NCBI GenBank assembly: GCA_964612675.1
Contig: CAZTDD010000021.1
Span: 1 to 62,257 of the forward strand
Source of the DNA: CAZTDD01 sp964612675
GTDB taxonomy: Bacteria; Hinthialibacterota; Hinthialibacteria; Hinthialibacterales; JAKPRU01
Length of the DNA stretch: 62,257 nucleotides
Direction: 5' to 3'
In this document: positions 17,882 through 26,521 of the stretch, piece after piece
How the letters are laid out: each line of letters starts with the position of its first letter
Position numbering within the stretch: the stretch's first letter is position 1
Made by a program: the position numbers and the translations under genes
The notes under the pieces: generated by a model
Told to the model about the DNA's origin: nothing
Database searches by the model: none
The model's input: only the letters and a program-made list of their open reading frames with translations

Positions 17882-20065
17882 TCAGCGCTCAGAACTGTCC
17901 TCGGCCGTGAATCTTTCTCCCGTATCGTTTTCACTCACAGGCGCGGACGGCAACCGAATTGTTACCGTTGTCCCTTTCCCCTCCTCACTCTTCATTTCCA
18001 TCTCTCCACCGTGCTGCCGAATAATGCGGGAACAATGATAGAGCCCCAGGCCCGTTCCACCTCTGTCTTTTTTCGTTGTAAAGAACGGGAAGAAAACGCG
18101 GTTCCGTAATTGTTCCGGGATACCGCAGCCGGTGTCGCTGATGGAGAGGGAAACGTTTTCTCCATCTATTTGCTGAAGAGGCTGGTCTTTTGGTGTGAGA
18201 CGTTGTGTTTGTCTGTGAATGTGGAACGAAAGCCGGCCGCCTTCCGGCATTGCATCCAGCGCATTCCGGACCAGGTTATTTAGTACCTGACGGAGTAATT
18301 CGGCATGTGCCGAGACAGTCACCGCTTCTCCGGGGAAATCCCGCTCAACCTGCACTCCGGCCTCATCGAGCTGCGAACGATAACTGTCGATTGTCTCATT
18401 GACCAATTGTGTGAAATCCACCGGCTCGGGCGAAATCTCGGGCAGCGGTTCGAGCAAGGCATGGACAACTTGTTCGAGCCCTTCGATTCCTTCTTTCACG
18501 GCTTTCACATATTTCGACCGGGGATCGTCCGGAGGAATCAGCCGGTCCAGGGTAGAGACATTGTTGATCAGTCCATAGATATTCAGCTCCGTCTTGATTG
18601 CGTGTGCTGTGCCGGAGATTACTTCACCAATCGATGCAAACCGTTCTGTTCGTCGAAGCCGCTCACGGCTTTCCTTCAGGCCCGCACACATTCGGTTGAA
18701 TGTGTCGGCGAGATCCCCCAATTCATCGTGTGTACGCACGTTAATGGTTTGATCCAGATCGCCTGTACCGATTTGACGAGCGGCATCGCTGAGGGCCAGA
18801 ACGGGTTTTGCGATACTCCGGGCGACAAGAATCGCGATCAGAATGACTGCAAGCGCAGTCAATACAAGAATGAACCACAGCTCGCTTGCCAGGCTGTCGG
18901 CGATTCGTTCAACCGCCTCGATTTCCGCTCCGAGTGTCACTCCACCGAACACGCCGTTCTCTTCGTATGGTCCCACATCAAACAGAATCGGCGCGTAGGC
19001 CCGTGCACGGAGGACGGGTTGGATATGGTCGTACCCCACGTTGCTGATCATGGCCATCCCGCCGCGCTGGGACAGAATGTTGCTCATGATTCGCAGGTAG
19101 ATCGGATCGCGCCACTTGGCCATGGAGTAGAGATTGAGCGGCATCCGCCCGATTTCTTCCAGTTCCGGCGAAGTGATCCCTTCGTGATACGGCTTGACCG
19201 GCGTCCCGTCAGGATAGAGACCCCGAATGTCCCAGAATTTTGGGTGCGTGATAATCCAGCCTTCATCGTCAAACATATAGGCGTAATTTCCGCTCGTATA
19301 ATTCGGGACCACAACAGGGCGCTCGGAGAGCGGATCGACATGCTGAGTGAATTCCATGAGATGCCGATGGTCGAGTGAAATCATCACCATACCCGTAAAG
19401 ATATTGTTTTCGTCATGGATCGGCATCGCGAAACGGATCACGCCGTCGTATTCTTTCCCCGAGACTGCGTTTTCAACACGAGAGGCACCCGCAAGCTGTT
19501 CTTCTTTTGTGACATGCCAACCGGTCAAATGGGATACATGTATTTCTCCCGGGGGCAAGGCCTTTGTTTGCAGAAAATAGTCTTCCGACTTGTACGTTGT
19601 GTTTGCCGGATCGGAGACATCCCGGAGTTGGCTTTTCGGGACGATGCGTTCATCACGGATCAGTATCTTCTCCTGACCTTCAGGGCCGATATATGCGATC
19701 TCCCGGTAGACGGGGATGCTGAGATGGACTTGAATGGGTTTGCTTCCGCGAAGTACGCGCCGCCAGATCAGGCGGCGGTGACTGACACAGAATGCAAGAT
19801 ACGACTCTGAAGTGCGCGGCAAATCAACGACCGTACGCAGATCGGTTACGCACGTATAGAGAAAATCCGAAACCCGGTCGGCGATATCCGTCGAGCGAAA
19901 CAGAAGGATCTTCTGCGACTCGTCGAACACAGTATCTTTGCTGCGGCGAATCCCTCGAAACGCGAAAATCACCAGAGGAACCAACGCCACCAAGAGAAAA
20001 CACAGGAGGATCTTGGGAAATACGCCGAAATGAGCCCGGTTTTTCGATTGATCAGGAGTGTTCAT
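17882..20065 (-). CDS. Cache-HAMP sensor histidine kinase
   Basis: A 727-residue membrane kinase. TM1 is at 17-36, a large periplasmic Cache-type sensor follows to about 395, TM2 is at 396-416, then HAMP (416-468). The dimerisation helix has TAHAIKTELN with H488 as the likely phosphorylated His, but the residue after it is Ala rather than Glu. The ATPase domain is complete: N box LNNLVRNALDAM, ISDTGCGIPE, and GGTGLGLYHCSRI. ATG 20065 overlaps the end of the response-regulator gene by 14 bases; the longer frame begins with a weak TTG. It is coupled to, and presumably signals to, the XRE-REC-AAA+ protein. Confidence 0.88.
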   Translation of the reverse strand: MNTPDQSKNRAHFGVFPKILLCFLLVALVPLVIFAFRGIRRSKDTVFDESQKILLFRSTDIADRVSDFLYTCVTDLRTVVDLPRTSESYLAFCVSHRRLIWRRVLRGSKPIQVHLSIPVYREIAYIGPEGQEKILIRDERIVPKSQLRDVSDPANTTYKSEDYFLQTKALPPGEIHVSHLTGWHVTKEEQLAGASRVENAVSGKEYDGVIRFAMPIHDENNIFTGMVMISLDHRHLMEFTQHVDPLSERPVVVPNYTSGNYAYMFDDEGWIITHPKFWDIRGLYPDGTPVKPYHEGITSPELEEIGRMPLNLYSMAKWRDPIYLRIMSNILSQRGGMAMISNVGYDHIQPVLRARAYAPILFDVGPYEENGVFGGVTLGAEIEAVERIADSLASELWFILVLTALAVILIAILVARSIAKPVLALSDAARQIGTGDLDQTINVRTHDELGDLADTFNRMCAGLKESRERLRRTERFASIGEVISGTAHAIKTELNIYGLINNVSTLDRLIPPDDPRSKYVKAVKEGIEGLEQVVHALLEPLPEISPEPVDFTQLVNETIDSYRSQLDEAGVQVERDFPGEAVTVSAHAELLRQVLNNLVRNALDAMPEGGRLSFHIHRQTQRLTPKDQPLQQIDGENVSLSISDTGCGIPEQLRNRVFFPFFTTKKDRGGTGLGLYHCSRIIRQHGGEMEMKSEEGKGTTVTIRLPSAPVSENDTGERFTAEDSSER

Positions 20066-21506
20066 ACTTTGGAGATGGGTAGCCAAGCGCCTCGAGAGCT
20101 TGCGCAATGTCCTCGCCACCAAGTTCGGTTCCCTCGGAGAAAATCACCGCCCGCTGGATGACGGCACGGAGACCGTGAACGTTGTCCGGCCACGGCGTAC
20201 TACGAAGAACATCCACAGCTGCGGGGGACAACGTCCGACAATTCCGGTTCTCTTCCTCAGCGAATCGGTGCAGAAAATGCTGTGCCAGCAGGTCTAAGTC
20301 CTCCCCGCGCTCTTCAAGGGGAGGCACGGTTACCGACAAAACCTCCAAACGAGTCAGAAGATCTCGGCGGAATCGCCCCTGTGCCGCCAATGCTTCCATA
20401 TCGGCATGGGTCGCGCAAATCAGACGAACGTCGCTCTTGCGTGGATGGATTTCACCCGCTCGCACATAGGTGCCTTCATCCAGGATTCGGAGCAGAGCGA
20501 CCTGAACCGACGGCCCGGTTTTGTCGATCTCATCCAGGAACACCGTCCCTCCATCGGCTACTCCAAATACACCGGGAGTTTCCGTAGGGTCTCCTGCGGG
20601 ACCGGAGCCGAACATCTCCCGTGTCAGCACCTCATCCGACATTACGCCGCATTTGACCGGGACAAACGCGCAGCTCTGCCGGTGTGGATCATTCGCATGC
20701 AGGGTCTTTGCAAAGAACTCCTTACCCGTACCCGGCTCGCCACGAAGCAAAACCGGGGTTCGGGGAGACTGGGCCGCTTTTCGGATTACCTCGATCACAT
20801 TCTGTATTTCGGAAGACCGGCCGATCACCTCGCCAACCTCCCTCTCCGGTGGCGGTTGCTCTTCCTCCTGTTTCATTTCTTCGATGGCGCGGGAAACCAC
20901 CGACCGAAGATCGTCAGGAAACGTCCGCGACATCACCAGATAGTCGAACGCACCTGCACGGATTGCCTCCACGGCGACCGGAGCGGTCGCTGCGTGAACC
21001 GTCATGATTATCGTGCGGATTCGCGGATGGTGTTCACGAATGTGACGAAGCAGAATCAACCCATCGTTCTCTTCCGGCATCCGCAGATCCGTCACCACAA
21101 CATCGTAGGATCTCTGGGAAAGTTTCTCGATGCTCTCTTCCACGTTCGCCGCCCGGCCGACCTCGTATCCCTCCGCTTCGAGAACATTACAGATCGAATC
21201 TCTCTGATAATCCTTGTCATCCACCACAAGGACCCGCCATGTGCGTCCGCTCGAATCCGACGCGTCGGATCGATACTTCTCTCCGGTGCCGGTCATCAAC
21301 CACTCGATAGAAATGCCCGTACGGGCTGTCACATTCAGGAGAAAATCGATAGGCGGAGTCCGCCCGTTTTCATAATTGTGGAGAGTCGAGACACCGACGC
21401 CAAGAAAGCGTGCAAACGCCGCAGTACTGCGATTTCCCTTTATTTCTCGGAGTCTTTCAGGGATTGAGTCGACTTGAGACCGGATTCTGCTGTTTGGATC
21501 AGTCAC
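20052..21506 (-). CDS. XRE-REC-AAA+ response regulator, NtrC-like but degenerate
   Basis: A 484-residue regulator. Residues 11-75 are a Cro/C1-type HTH ending in SIEWLMTGTGE. REC spans 91-205, with acidic D96/D97, phosphoacceptor D140 and T169, but the conserved Lys is Met192. The AAA+ domain follows: Walker A GEPGTGKE (256-263), Walker B TVFLDEID (321-328) and arginine-finger region FRRDLLTRL. The loop that should read GAFTGA is GSGPAGDPTETPG (300-312), sensor II is WPDNVHGL without its Arg, and there is no C-terminal Fis HTH. It therefore probably binds DNA through its N-terminus and does not activate sigma54. It starts at GTG 21506. Confidence 0.88.
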   Translation of the reverse strand: MTDPNSRIRSQVDSIPERLREIKGNRSTAAFARFLGVGVSTLHNYENGRTPPIDFLLNVTARTGISIEWLMTGTGEKYRSDASDSSGRTWRVLVVDDKDYQRDSICNVLEAEGYEVGRAANVEESIEKLSQRSYDVVVTDLRMPEENDGLILLRHIREHHPRIRTIIMTVHAATAPVAVEAIRAGAFDYLVMSRTFPDDLRSVVSRAIEEMKQEEEQPPPEREVGEVIGRSSEIQNVIEVIRKAAQSPRTPVLLRGEPGTGKEFFAKTLHANDPHRQSCAFVPVKCGVMSDEVLTREMFGSGPAGDPTETPGVFGVADGGTVFLDEIDKTGPSVQVALLRILDEGTYVRAGEIHPRKSDVRLICATHADMEALAAQGRFRRDLLTRLEVLSVTVPPLEERGEDLDLLAQHFLHRFAEEENRNCRTLSPAAVDVLRSTPWPDNVHGLRAVIQRAVIFSEGTELGGEDIAQALEALGYPSPKYEHS

Positions 21507-21524
21507 TTTTTTTGCCCGTTACTA

Positions 21525-21554
21525 TTGACAAGGTTACATGTTTGTGGATATAAT
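21525..21554 (+). promoter_or_regulatory. Consensus sigma70 promoter for the dockerin-protein/lipoprotein operon
   Basis: TTGACA (21525-21530), an 18-bp spacer and TATAAT (21549-21554), both hexamers perfect. The -10 is inside the palindrome GGATAT-A-ATATCC (21546-21558). Confidence 0.8.
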
Positions 21555-21574
21555 ATCCAATAGGTCGTTCACAA
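21547..21574 (-). promoter_or_regulatory. Candidate divergent promoter for the regulator gene
   Basis: On the minus strand TTGTGA (21574-21569), a 16-bp spacer and TATATC (21552-21547) face the regulator start at 21506. It overlaps the plus-strand promoter at the same palindrome. Confidence 0.4.
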
Positions 21575-21630
21575 TCGTAGCGAGAAGCCTTTAGAAAATG
21601 TGAATTTGAGCCCTTCGTTCATAATTGTAG
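21566..21630. promoter_or_regulatory. Direct-repeat operator candidates CGTTCAyAATyGTAG
   Basis: CGTTCACAATCGTAG at 21566-21580 and CGTTCATAATTGTAG at 21616-21630 differ at two of 15 positions and start exactly 50 bp apart. The first overlaps the -35 of the minus-strand promoter. Both lie in the untranslated leader of the divergent operon. A regulator with an XRE domain is encoded next door; binding by it is inference. Confidence 0.45.
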
Positions 21631-21677
21631 ACGGTTTCCAGGCTTAAGTCAAGCCATTTGTGAAAGGAACGTGGATC

Positions 21678-23507
21678 ATGACGGGAGAACGACATCAACC
21701 ACTCCGATACCCTCCGGAATCTCCGAAACGTCCGAATGCGGTCTATTGCGCCCTCTTAATCGCCCTTATTCTTCTATATGCCGTATATGCTTCCGCTGAA
21801 GAGGTCTTGGTGTTTCGCGACAGTGAGGATGTTGTTCTTGACGGGGCCGAGAACGGGGTCGATTCCTATGCGCCTTCCGTGGCGACAAACGCGAGTGATC
21901 TGGCGGGTCTCGTTTGGAGCGATACGCAAGCCGGAGTGGTCGACACATTGATGGTTCTTTACGGACCCACGTTGGAGAGCCAGTCTGACGTGGTCTATGT
22001 TAATGATTTATTTGACGATACGACGACTCGGAACCCACGTATTTCAGCTGGCGACGACCAGGCTTTCTCGATTGTGTGGTCGGATAACCGTAGTCAAGCG
22101 GATCTCTACGATGTGTATTTTGCTCGGATCAATACGAATATGGAGAAGTTGTTTGACGAGGATGTTCGGGTCAATGAGCCTTTCAACGACACAAACGTGG
22201 AAACGCCGGATGCTGCCTCCATCGGCGACGGAATCGTCTGTATCTGCTGGACGGACAACCGGCAAACAGTCAGAGATGTTTATGCACGACGCTTTCACGA
22301 GGATGGCAAGGCTATCGATGCGCGCGATTTCATTGTGAATCCGCTATTTGAAGGCACCAATTCCGTCCAGCCGCGCGTGAGTGGCGACCGGGAAGGGACT
22401 GCTGTAATCGTCTGGTCGGACGACCGTCTGTATATCCCCGGTCCGCCGGAAGATGCGCGGAGCGACATCTTTTTCCGTCTTCTTCCGCGAACAGCGATTC
22501 CCAATGACAAAGGCGAGTGGCCGGGACTAGACGAAGACATTCAAGTAAGCGATGCCGATGATGGAACCGATGATGCGATCACACCGGCGGTTGCCGGCAA
22601 CGAACATGGTCTGTACGTGGTCGCATGGTGCAACCAGAGTAGTGACAGCAGAGACAAACACATCTACGCGGCGGTAATCACCTCTTCAGGAGAACGATTG
22701 ACATCCGAATTCCAGGTTGATCTGGCCCCAAGTCCGGGGACGGCATCCGACCCGGCGGTGACATTCCTTGGGTACGATCTGTTTTTGATTTCTTGGTATG
22801 ATGGAAGAGAAGACGGGGTTGTGGTCGGACGCATCTACGATGCCGTCATTGACCGTTTCATCAGCATCGAATTTGTGATCGGCGATCTTGTTGGGCCGAC
22901 GGTGGAGCCGAGCGTGGCGGTCTTCAGCAACCGGATGTTCATGACGGCCTGGGCGAACCAGGAAGGGGAAGATTGGGACGTTCTGGGAAACATCCACTTC
23001 TGGGACATACTTGGCGATCTCAATGTGGATACCCAAGTCTCGGCACTCGATCTGTTTCGGTTCGCCGGAAATTGGCAGCCGAAGACAGAAGTGACAACCG
23101 CCGCCGATTTCGATGTAGACGGTTTTGTGGACGCAAATGATGTTCGGATCTTCCGAAGACAATTTGGGACGAATCTCGCAGGACGTGAGCCGTTGAATTT
23201 CTCGGTAGCGTCTGCGTCTAAACGAAGTGAAGGCCGAAAGCTCTCGGCTACGGGGGCGGAGCCGCGGGAGATCGAACCGCAGGCTCGTCGAAGCGATGAA
23301 CGTCTGAAGCCGAGACGAAAGCCGATATTCATCGAGCAACCTGGGCTGGAGATTCAAGCCCAAGACAAGGATTTCCGGTTGGACAAACCCAGACGGGTTC
23401 GTTCCCCGGAACCGAGTACACAGGTCAATCGTATTGATACAATCAACGACAATGGGGATCAAACACCTGCAGGAGGACCGCTCTTCTTCAGGGGAAAGTG
23501 GAGGTAA
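21678..23507 (+). CDS. Secreted propeller-like protein with dockerin-type EF-hand pair
   Basis: About 609 residues. A long signal peptide ends near YASAEE. Roughly eight repeats of the type IVWSDNRSQ / CWTDNRQT / VIVWSDDRLY / AWCNQSSDS suggest a beta-propeller. They are followed by a dockerin-like pair of calcium loops, GDLNVDTQVSALDLFRFAG and ADFDVDGFVDANDVRIF. The C-terminal 100 residues are Arg-rich and disordered. AAAGGAA lies eight bases before ATG 21678, so the GTG at 21660 is not needed. It is five bases upstream of the SR-rich lipoprotein gene and shares its promoter. It is probably surface-exposed or secreted. Confidence 0.75.
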   Translation: MTGERHQPLRYPPESPKRPNAVYCALLIALILLYAVYASAEEVLVFRDSEDVVLDGAENGVDSYAPSVATNASDLAGLVWSDTQAGVVDTLMVLYGPTLESQSDVVYVNDLFDDTTTRNPRISAGDDQAFSIVWSDNRSQADLYDVYFARINTNMEKLFDEDVRVNEPFNDTNVETPDAASIGDGIVCICWTDNRQTVRDVYARRFHEDGKAIDARDFIVNPLFEGTNSVQPRVSGDREGTAVIVWSDDRLYIPGPPEDARSDIFFRLLPRTAIPNDKGEWPGLDEDIQVSDADDGTDDAITPAVAGNEHGLYVVAWCNQSSDSRDKHIYAAVITSSGERLTSEFQVDLAPSPGTASDPAVTFLGYDLFLISWYDGREDGVVVGRIYDAVIDRFISIEFVIGDLVGPTVEPSVAVFSNRMFMTAWANQEGEDWDVLGNIHFWDILGDLNVDTQVSALDLFRFAGNWQPKTEVTTAADFDVDGFVDANDVRIFRRQFGTNLAGREPLNFSVASASKRSEGRKLSATGAEPREIEPQARRSDERLKPRRKPIFIEQPGLEIQAQDKDFRLDKPRRVRSPEPSTQVNRIDTINDNGDQTPAGGPLFFRGKWR

Positions 23508-23512
23508 CGATC

Positions 23513-25498
23513 ATGAAGAAACTAACACTGCTAACGGCTGCCGCAATTGTATTCCTGGGAACAGGATGTGCCAGCGGACCGGGGGTAGCCAGCCTGAGTA
23601 GTTACCTTTACGCTCCCGCTGAAGAGCAAATGTACGCGGAGGCACCTCCCGAAGAGATGGCTCCCCAGGGACCCCAGCCCGGCGACAAGGTCGTGGAACG
23701 GGTCGTTGAAGAGGTTCCTGTGGAACGCGTCGTTCGCGAGACAGTCGTCCGTGAGGTACCGGTCGAACGTGTTGTGACGGAGCGCGAAGTGATTATTGAA
23801 CGGCCACAGCGAGTCTATGTGACGGGGACTTGGTACGATCCTACAGACGTCGTAATCAGCCACATACATGGACCCGGATGCGGACACTATTTCCACGCCG
23901 GAGTTTGGTACAACGATCCCGATCTGATCGTTGTGGACGCCTATACACCGCGCTGCAGTTACGTGCATTACGACGGCCTCTGGTATCCGCGTGCCGATAT
24001 CTTCATCACGACACGTCACTACCGACGGCGTTCGCATGTCGGGTCGGTAGTCATCTGGGGCAGTGGCGCATGGCCGCTCCCGTGGGTGCCGACCTACTGG
24101 CACCACCGCCGACACCACGGCCCATGGTGGCACCGCGATCGAGACGTTGACATCGATATAGACATTAATAACTACGGAGACGGTGGAGGCCGATCGCCGA
24201 AAACCGAAGTCGACGCGGGTGGACGACGTCTCAAGAAAAGCCCGCTCATGGACAGGCGTGCGAGACCGAAACTCGTGAACGACACCGTCACCCCCGAAAC
24301 GATCGCGAAGTTGGACGATGTGCCGAAGACAGGTCTGAATGCGCGGCCTGTCTTGGGACAGAAACCGCAGCGAGGCGATGATGGCACGTCGATTGCCGCG
24401 CCCTCCTCGGGTGCAGCCATCGGGGGCAAGGGAGCCCAAGTGCGTAGTGTGAAAGCGACACGCGGCAGCGACGATGTGAAATCGCGGCGAACAACGCCGG
24501 AAGTCGCAAAACGGTCCGGAACAACGAAGGACGTACGCAGCACGGCCGCAAAAAGATCGCTCCTGAGCAGCCCCCGTTCGGTGTATCGTGGAGCGCGCCC
24601 GGTGAGCGGACGAGCGGTCTCGCGGACGACTGCGCGAAAGCCATTTCCAACCGAGAGCGGATATAAGTCGTCGCGAACGGCTCCTCGGGTTCCTTTGGTC
24701 GCGCCGGATACCGACACGAGATCCAGTCGATCCGTCCGAAAGCCGAGCGTGGCTGGTACCAGCAGATCCACCGAACCGGACCGGTCCAGCACGGCCGCTT
24801 CGCCGCGCAGCACGTTCAACAGGGACGACTCTGAGCGAAACAAACGGCCGGTGCTGACAACGCCTCGACGGAAATCGACAAGCACCGTGCGGTCCGATGA
24901 CAAGGATTCCCGGCGTTCGACGACCATTTCGGTGCCGAAATATACGCCGCCGTCGCGTAGTGTCCGGCGGCCGGGTGTCATCGACACGGAGCGTTCCGCG
25001 CGAAGCAGTCGCTCCAATACCACGGTGATCAGTCCGAGATCGAATCGTTCTTCGAGATCGACCACAACGACACGGCGTGAGGTACGACCGACGCACAGCG
25101 TGGAACGAAAACCGACTGTACGAACACCGTCGAGGTCGACACGGTCGCTTCGGAGCTTGCGGAGCACCGCTCCATCGCGGTCCACGTACAAAGCACCCCG
25201 GTCGAGCTCTTCGGTGCGTCGGCAGACAACTACGCCATCGAGCTCGAGCTACAGCACACGGTCGAGCCGCCCGAGCCGGTCGTCTGTACCGTCGGTACGG
25301 AGTTCGCGGACAACCCGGTCCAGCCGTCCGTCCGCCACCTCGGTTCGTAGCTCGCGTAGCTCGCCCTCCCGGCCGAGCATCAGCGCACCGCGATCCGCTC
25401 CGAGCCGGTCCCGCTCGATGTCTTCCCGCGCCTCGTCGAGCAGTGCACGATCTTCGGCGCGGTCGTCCGGAGCACGAGCAGCCCGGTCGGCACGATAA
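23513..25498 (+). CDS. Lipoprotein with Ser/Arg-rich low-complexity tail
   Basis: About 661 residues. A lipoprotein signal ends in FLGTGC. After a short linker comes a heptad-like Val/Glu/Arg stretch (ERVVEEVPVERVVRETVV, about 60-100). Next is a Trp/Tyr/His-rich part with three similar blocks, TGTWYDPTDVVI, AGVWYNDPDLIV and DGLWYPRADIFI. An acidic-Asp/His patch follows (HHRRHHGPWWHRD, DVDIDIDI). From about residue 225 to the end the protein is almost entirely Ser, Arg, Thr and Pro, with many RSSRS-like units. GGAGG precedes ATG 23513. The tail could bind anionic surface polymer or DNA; that is inference. A terminator follows directly. Confidence 0.75.
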   Translation: MKKLTLLTAAAIVFLGTGCASGPGVASLSSYLYAPAEEQMYAEAPPEEMAPQGPQPGDKVVERVVEEVPVERVVRETVVREVPVERVVTEREVIIERPQRVYVTGTWYDPTDVVISHIHGPGCGHYFHAGVWYNDPDLIVVDAYTPRCSYVHYDGLWYPRADIFITTRHYRRRSHVGSVVIWGSGAWPLPWVPTYWHHRRHHGPWWHRDRDVDIDIDINNYGDGGGRSPKTEVDAGGRRLKKSPLMDRRARPKLVNDTVTPETIAKLDDVPKTGLNARPVLGQKPQRGDDGTSIAAPSSGAAIGGKGAQVRSVKATRGSDDVKSRRTTPEVAKRSGTTKDVRSTAAKRSLLSSPRSVYRGARPVSGRAVSRTTARKPFPTESGYKSSRTAPRVPLVAPDTDTRSSRSVRKPSVAGTSRSTEPDRSSTAASPRSTFNRDDSERNKRPVLTTPRRKSTSTVRSDDKDSRRSTTISVPKYTPPSRSVRRPGVIDTERSARSSRSNTTVISPRSNRSSRSTTTTRREVRPTHSVERKPTVRTPSRSTRSLRSLRSTAPSRSTYKAPRSSSSVRRQTTTPSSSSYSTRSSRPSRSSVPSVRSSRTTRSSRPSATSVRSSRSSPSRPSISAPRSAPSRSRSMSSRASSSSARSSARSSGARAARSAR

Positions 25499-25528
25499 GA
25501 ACGTAAATCGAATAGTAAGAGATTCCAC

Positions 25529-25558
25529 GAAGCCCGCCATCCAGGCGGGCTTCTTTAT
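25529..25558 (+). terminator. Rho-independent terminator
   Basis: GAAGCCCGCC, loop ATCCA, then GGCGGGCTTC followed by TTTAT. The 10-bp stem is perfect. It closes the dockerin-protein/lipoprotein operon 30 bp after the stop. Confidence 0.9.
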
Positions 25559-25681
25559 GATCCTCGATTCTGATCCTCGATGCTTGACAAAAGTGGATTT
25601 TTCCGTGAACTTCGTTAATATCCCATTGCATCCAAACAGCGTTGGGTGAAAAGAATTTGTCAAACTAGGGTATACTAACCA

Positions 25682-26521
25682 ATGGAAGCAGGCTCGAGAT
25701 CTGCAACTCATTGTGAACGCGTGACCGAAATGGCGAAGGATACCGTTGCTCTCGTTTTGAATGGTGAGGTTACCCTCGCCAACTATGCGAAAGCCGTAAA
25801 AGGTCTCTTGGGGTTGATGACGGCTCTCGGGAACGAATATGCTTCCGGCAACTCCATTGATTGGAAGATCGAATGCTCTGAAGCCGAGAGCGCGACCATA
25901 ACAATACGCGGTACCGTACAGAACGAAGAAGAAGTCTCTGGTGTTGAAACAGTTATTAATGCATATGAACATGTCGGGCAACAAATCGCGCAAGGTGAAA
26001 TCCAGGATGTACCCGTGGATGTCGCAAACACCATCCGCGAATTGACCGGCATCATCGACACACAGATTTCGTCTCTACGATTTGAGACTGCGGACTTTGA
26101 GTGGGAAGTTGACGGACCTTTGGAAATGCTCGATGAAACGGAAATCCCGGGGCGGGTTTTTGTCCCTCCGCATAATCTGGAGATTTATGGTGCTGTGAAA
26201 GGGAGGATTCAAAGCATTTCGCGAGAAAGAACACACAGGTTCGCGATTTACGAATATCATTCGAATAGAGCCGTCAGTTGTTATTTGCGACCCAACTTCG
26301 AAGAAAAGATGAGACAAGCGTGGGGAAAACTCGCGATGGTCGAGGGTACGATTCGGCGGGACCCACGGACCGGCGCTCCCGTGACTGTTCGCAACGTACA
26401 AACCGTCGAAGTTATACCTGAAGGGGAATCGGAAGCATGGCGGGATGCGTTGGGGTGTGCTCCGAATTACGCGGGAGGCATTCCTGCCGAGAAAGCCACG
26501 CGGAGAGTCAGGGATGCCTGA
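25682..26521 (+). CDS. Unrecognised protein coupled to a PIN nuclease
   Basis: A 279-residue soluble protein (263 if it starts at ATG 25730). I do not recognise a family. The N-terminal half is mixed alpha/beta (VALVLNGEVTLANYAKAVKG, then TITIRGTVQ). A helical middle follows. The C-terminal part (VFVPPHNLEIYGAVKGRI, AMVEGTIRRDPRTGAPVTVRN) is beta-rich with an OB-fold feel, ending in EAWRDALG. Its stop overlaps the PIN gene start by eight bases. TATACT at 25671-25676 lies five bases before ATG 25682, which would fit a leaderless start, but no matching -35 is evident. It may be the antidote or RNA-guiding partner of the PIN protein; this is a guess from position. Confidence 0.65.
   Translation: MEAGSRSATHCERVTEMAKDTVALVLNGEVTLANYAKAVKGLLGLMTALGNEYASGNSIDWKIECSEAESATITIRGTVQNEEEVSGVETVINAYEHVGQQIAQGEIQDVPVDVANTIRELTGIIDTQISSLRFETADFEWEVDGPLEMLDETEIPGRVFVPPHNLEIYGAVKGRIQSISRERTHRFAIYEYHSNRAVSCYLRPNFEEKMRQAWGKLAMVEGTIRRDPRTGAPVTVRNVQTVEVIPEGESEAWRDALGCAPNYAGGIPAEKATRRVRDA

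Noticed and set aside
18305..19378. 357-codon plus-strand frame inside the sensor kinase
   Set aside because: Shadow of the kinase gene; no domain or ribosome binding site.
23531..25993. 820-codon open frame on the minus strand opposite the SR-rich lipoprotein
   Set aside because: It is antisense to a gene with lipobox, ribosome binding site, promoter and terminator. Its Arg/Cys-rich composition is the complement of Ser/Arg codons.
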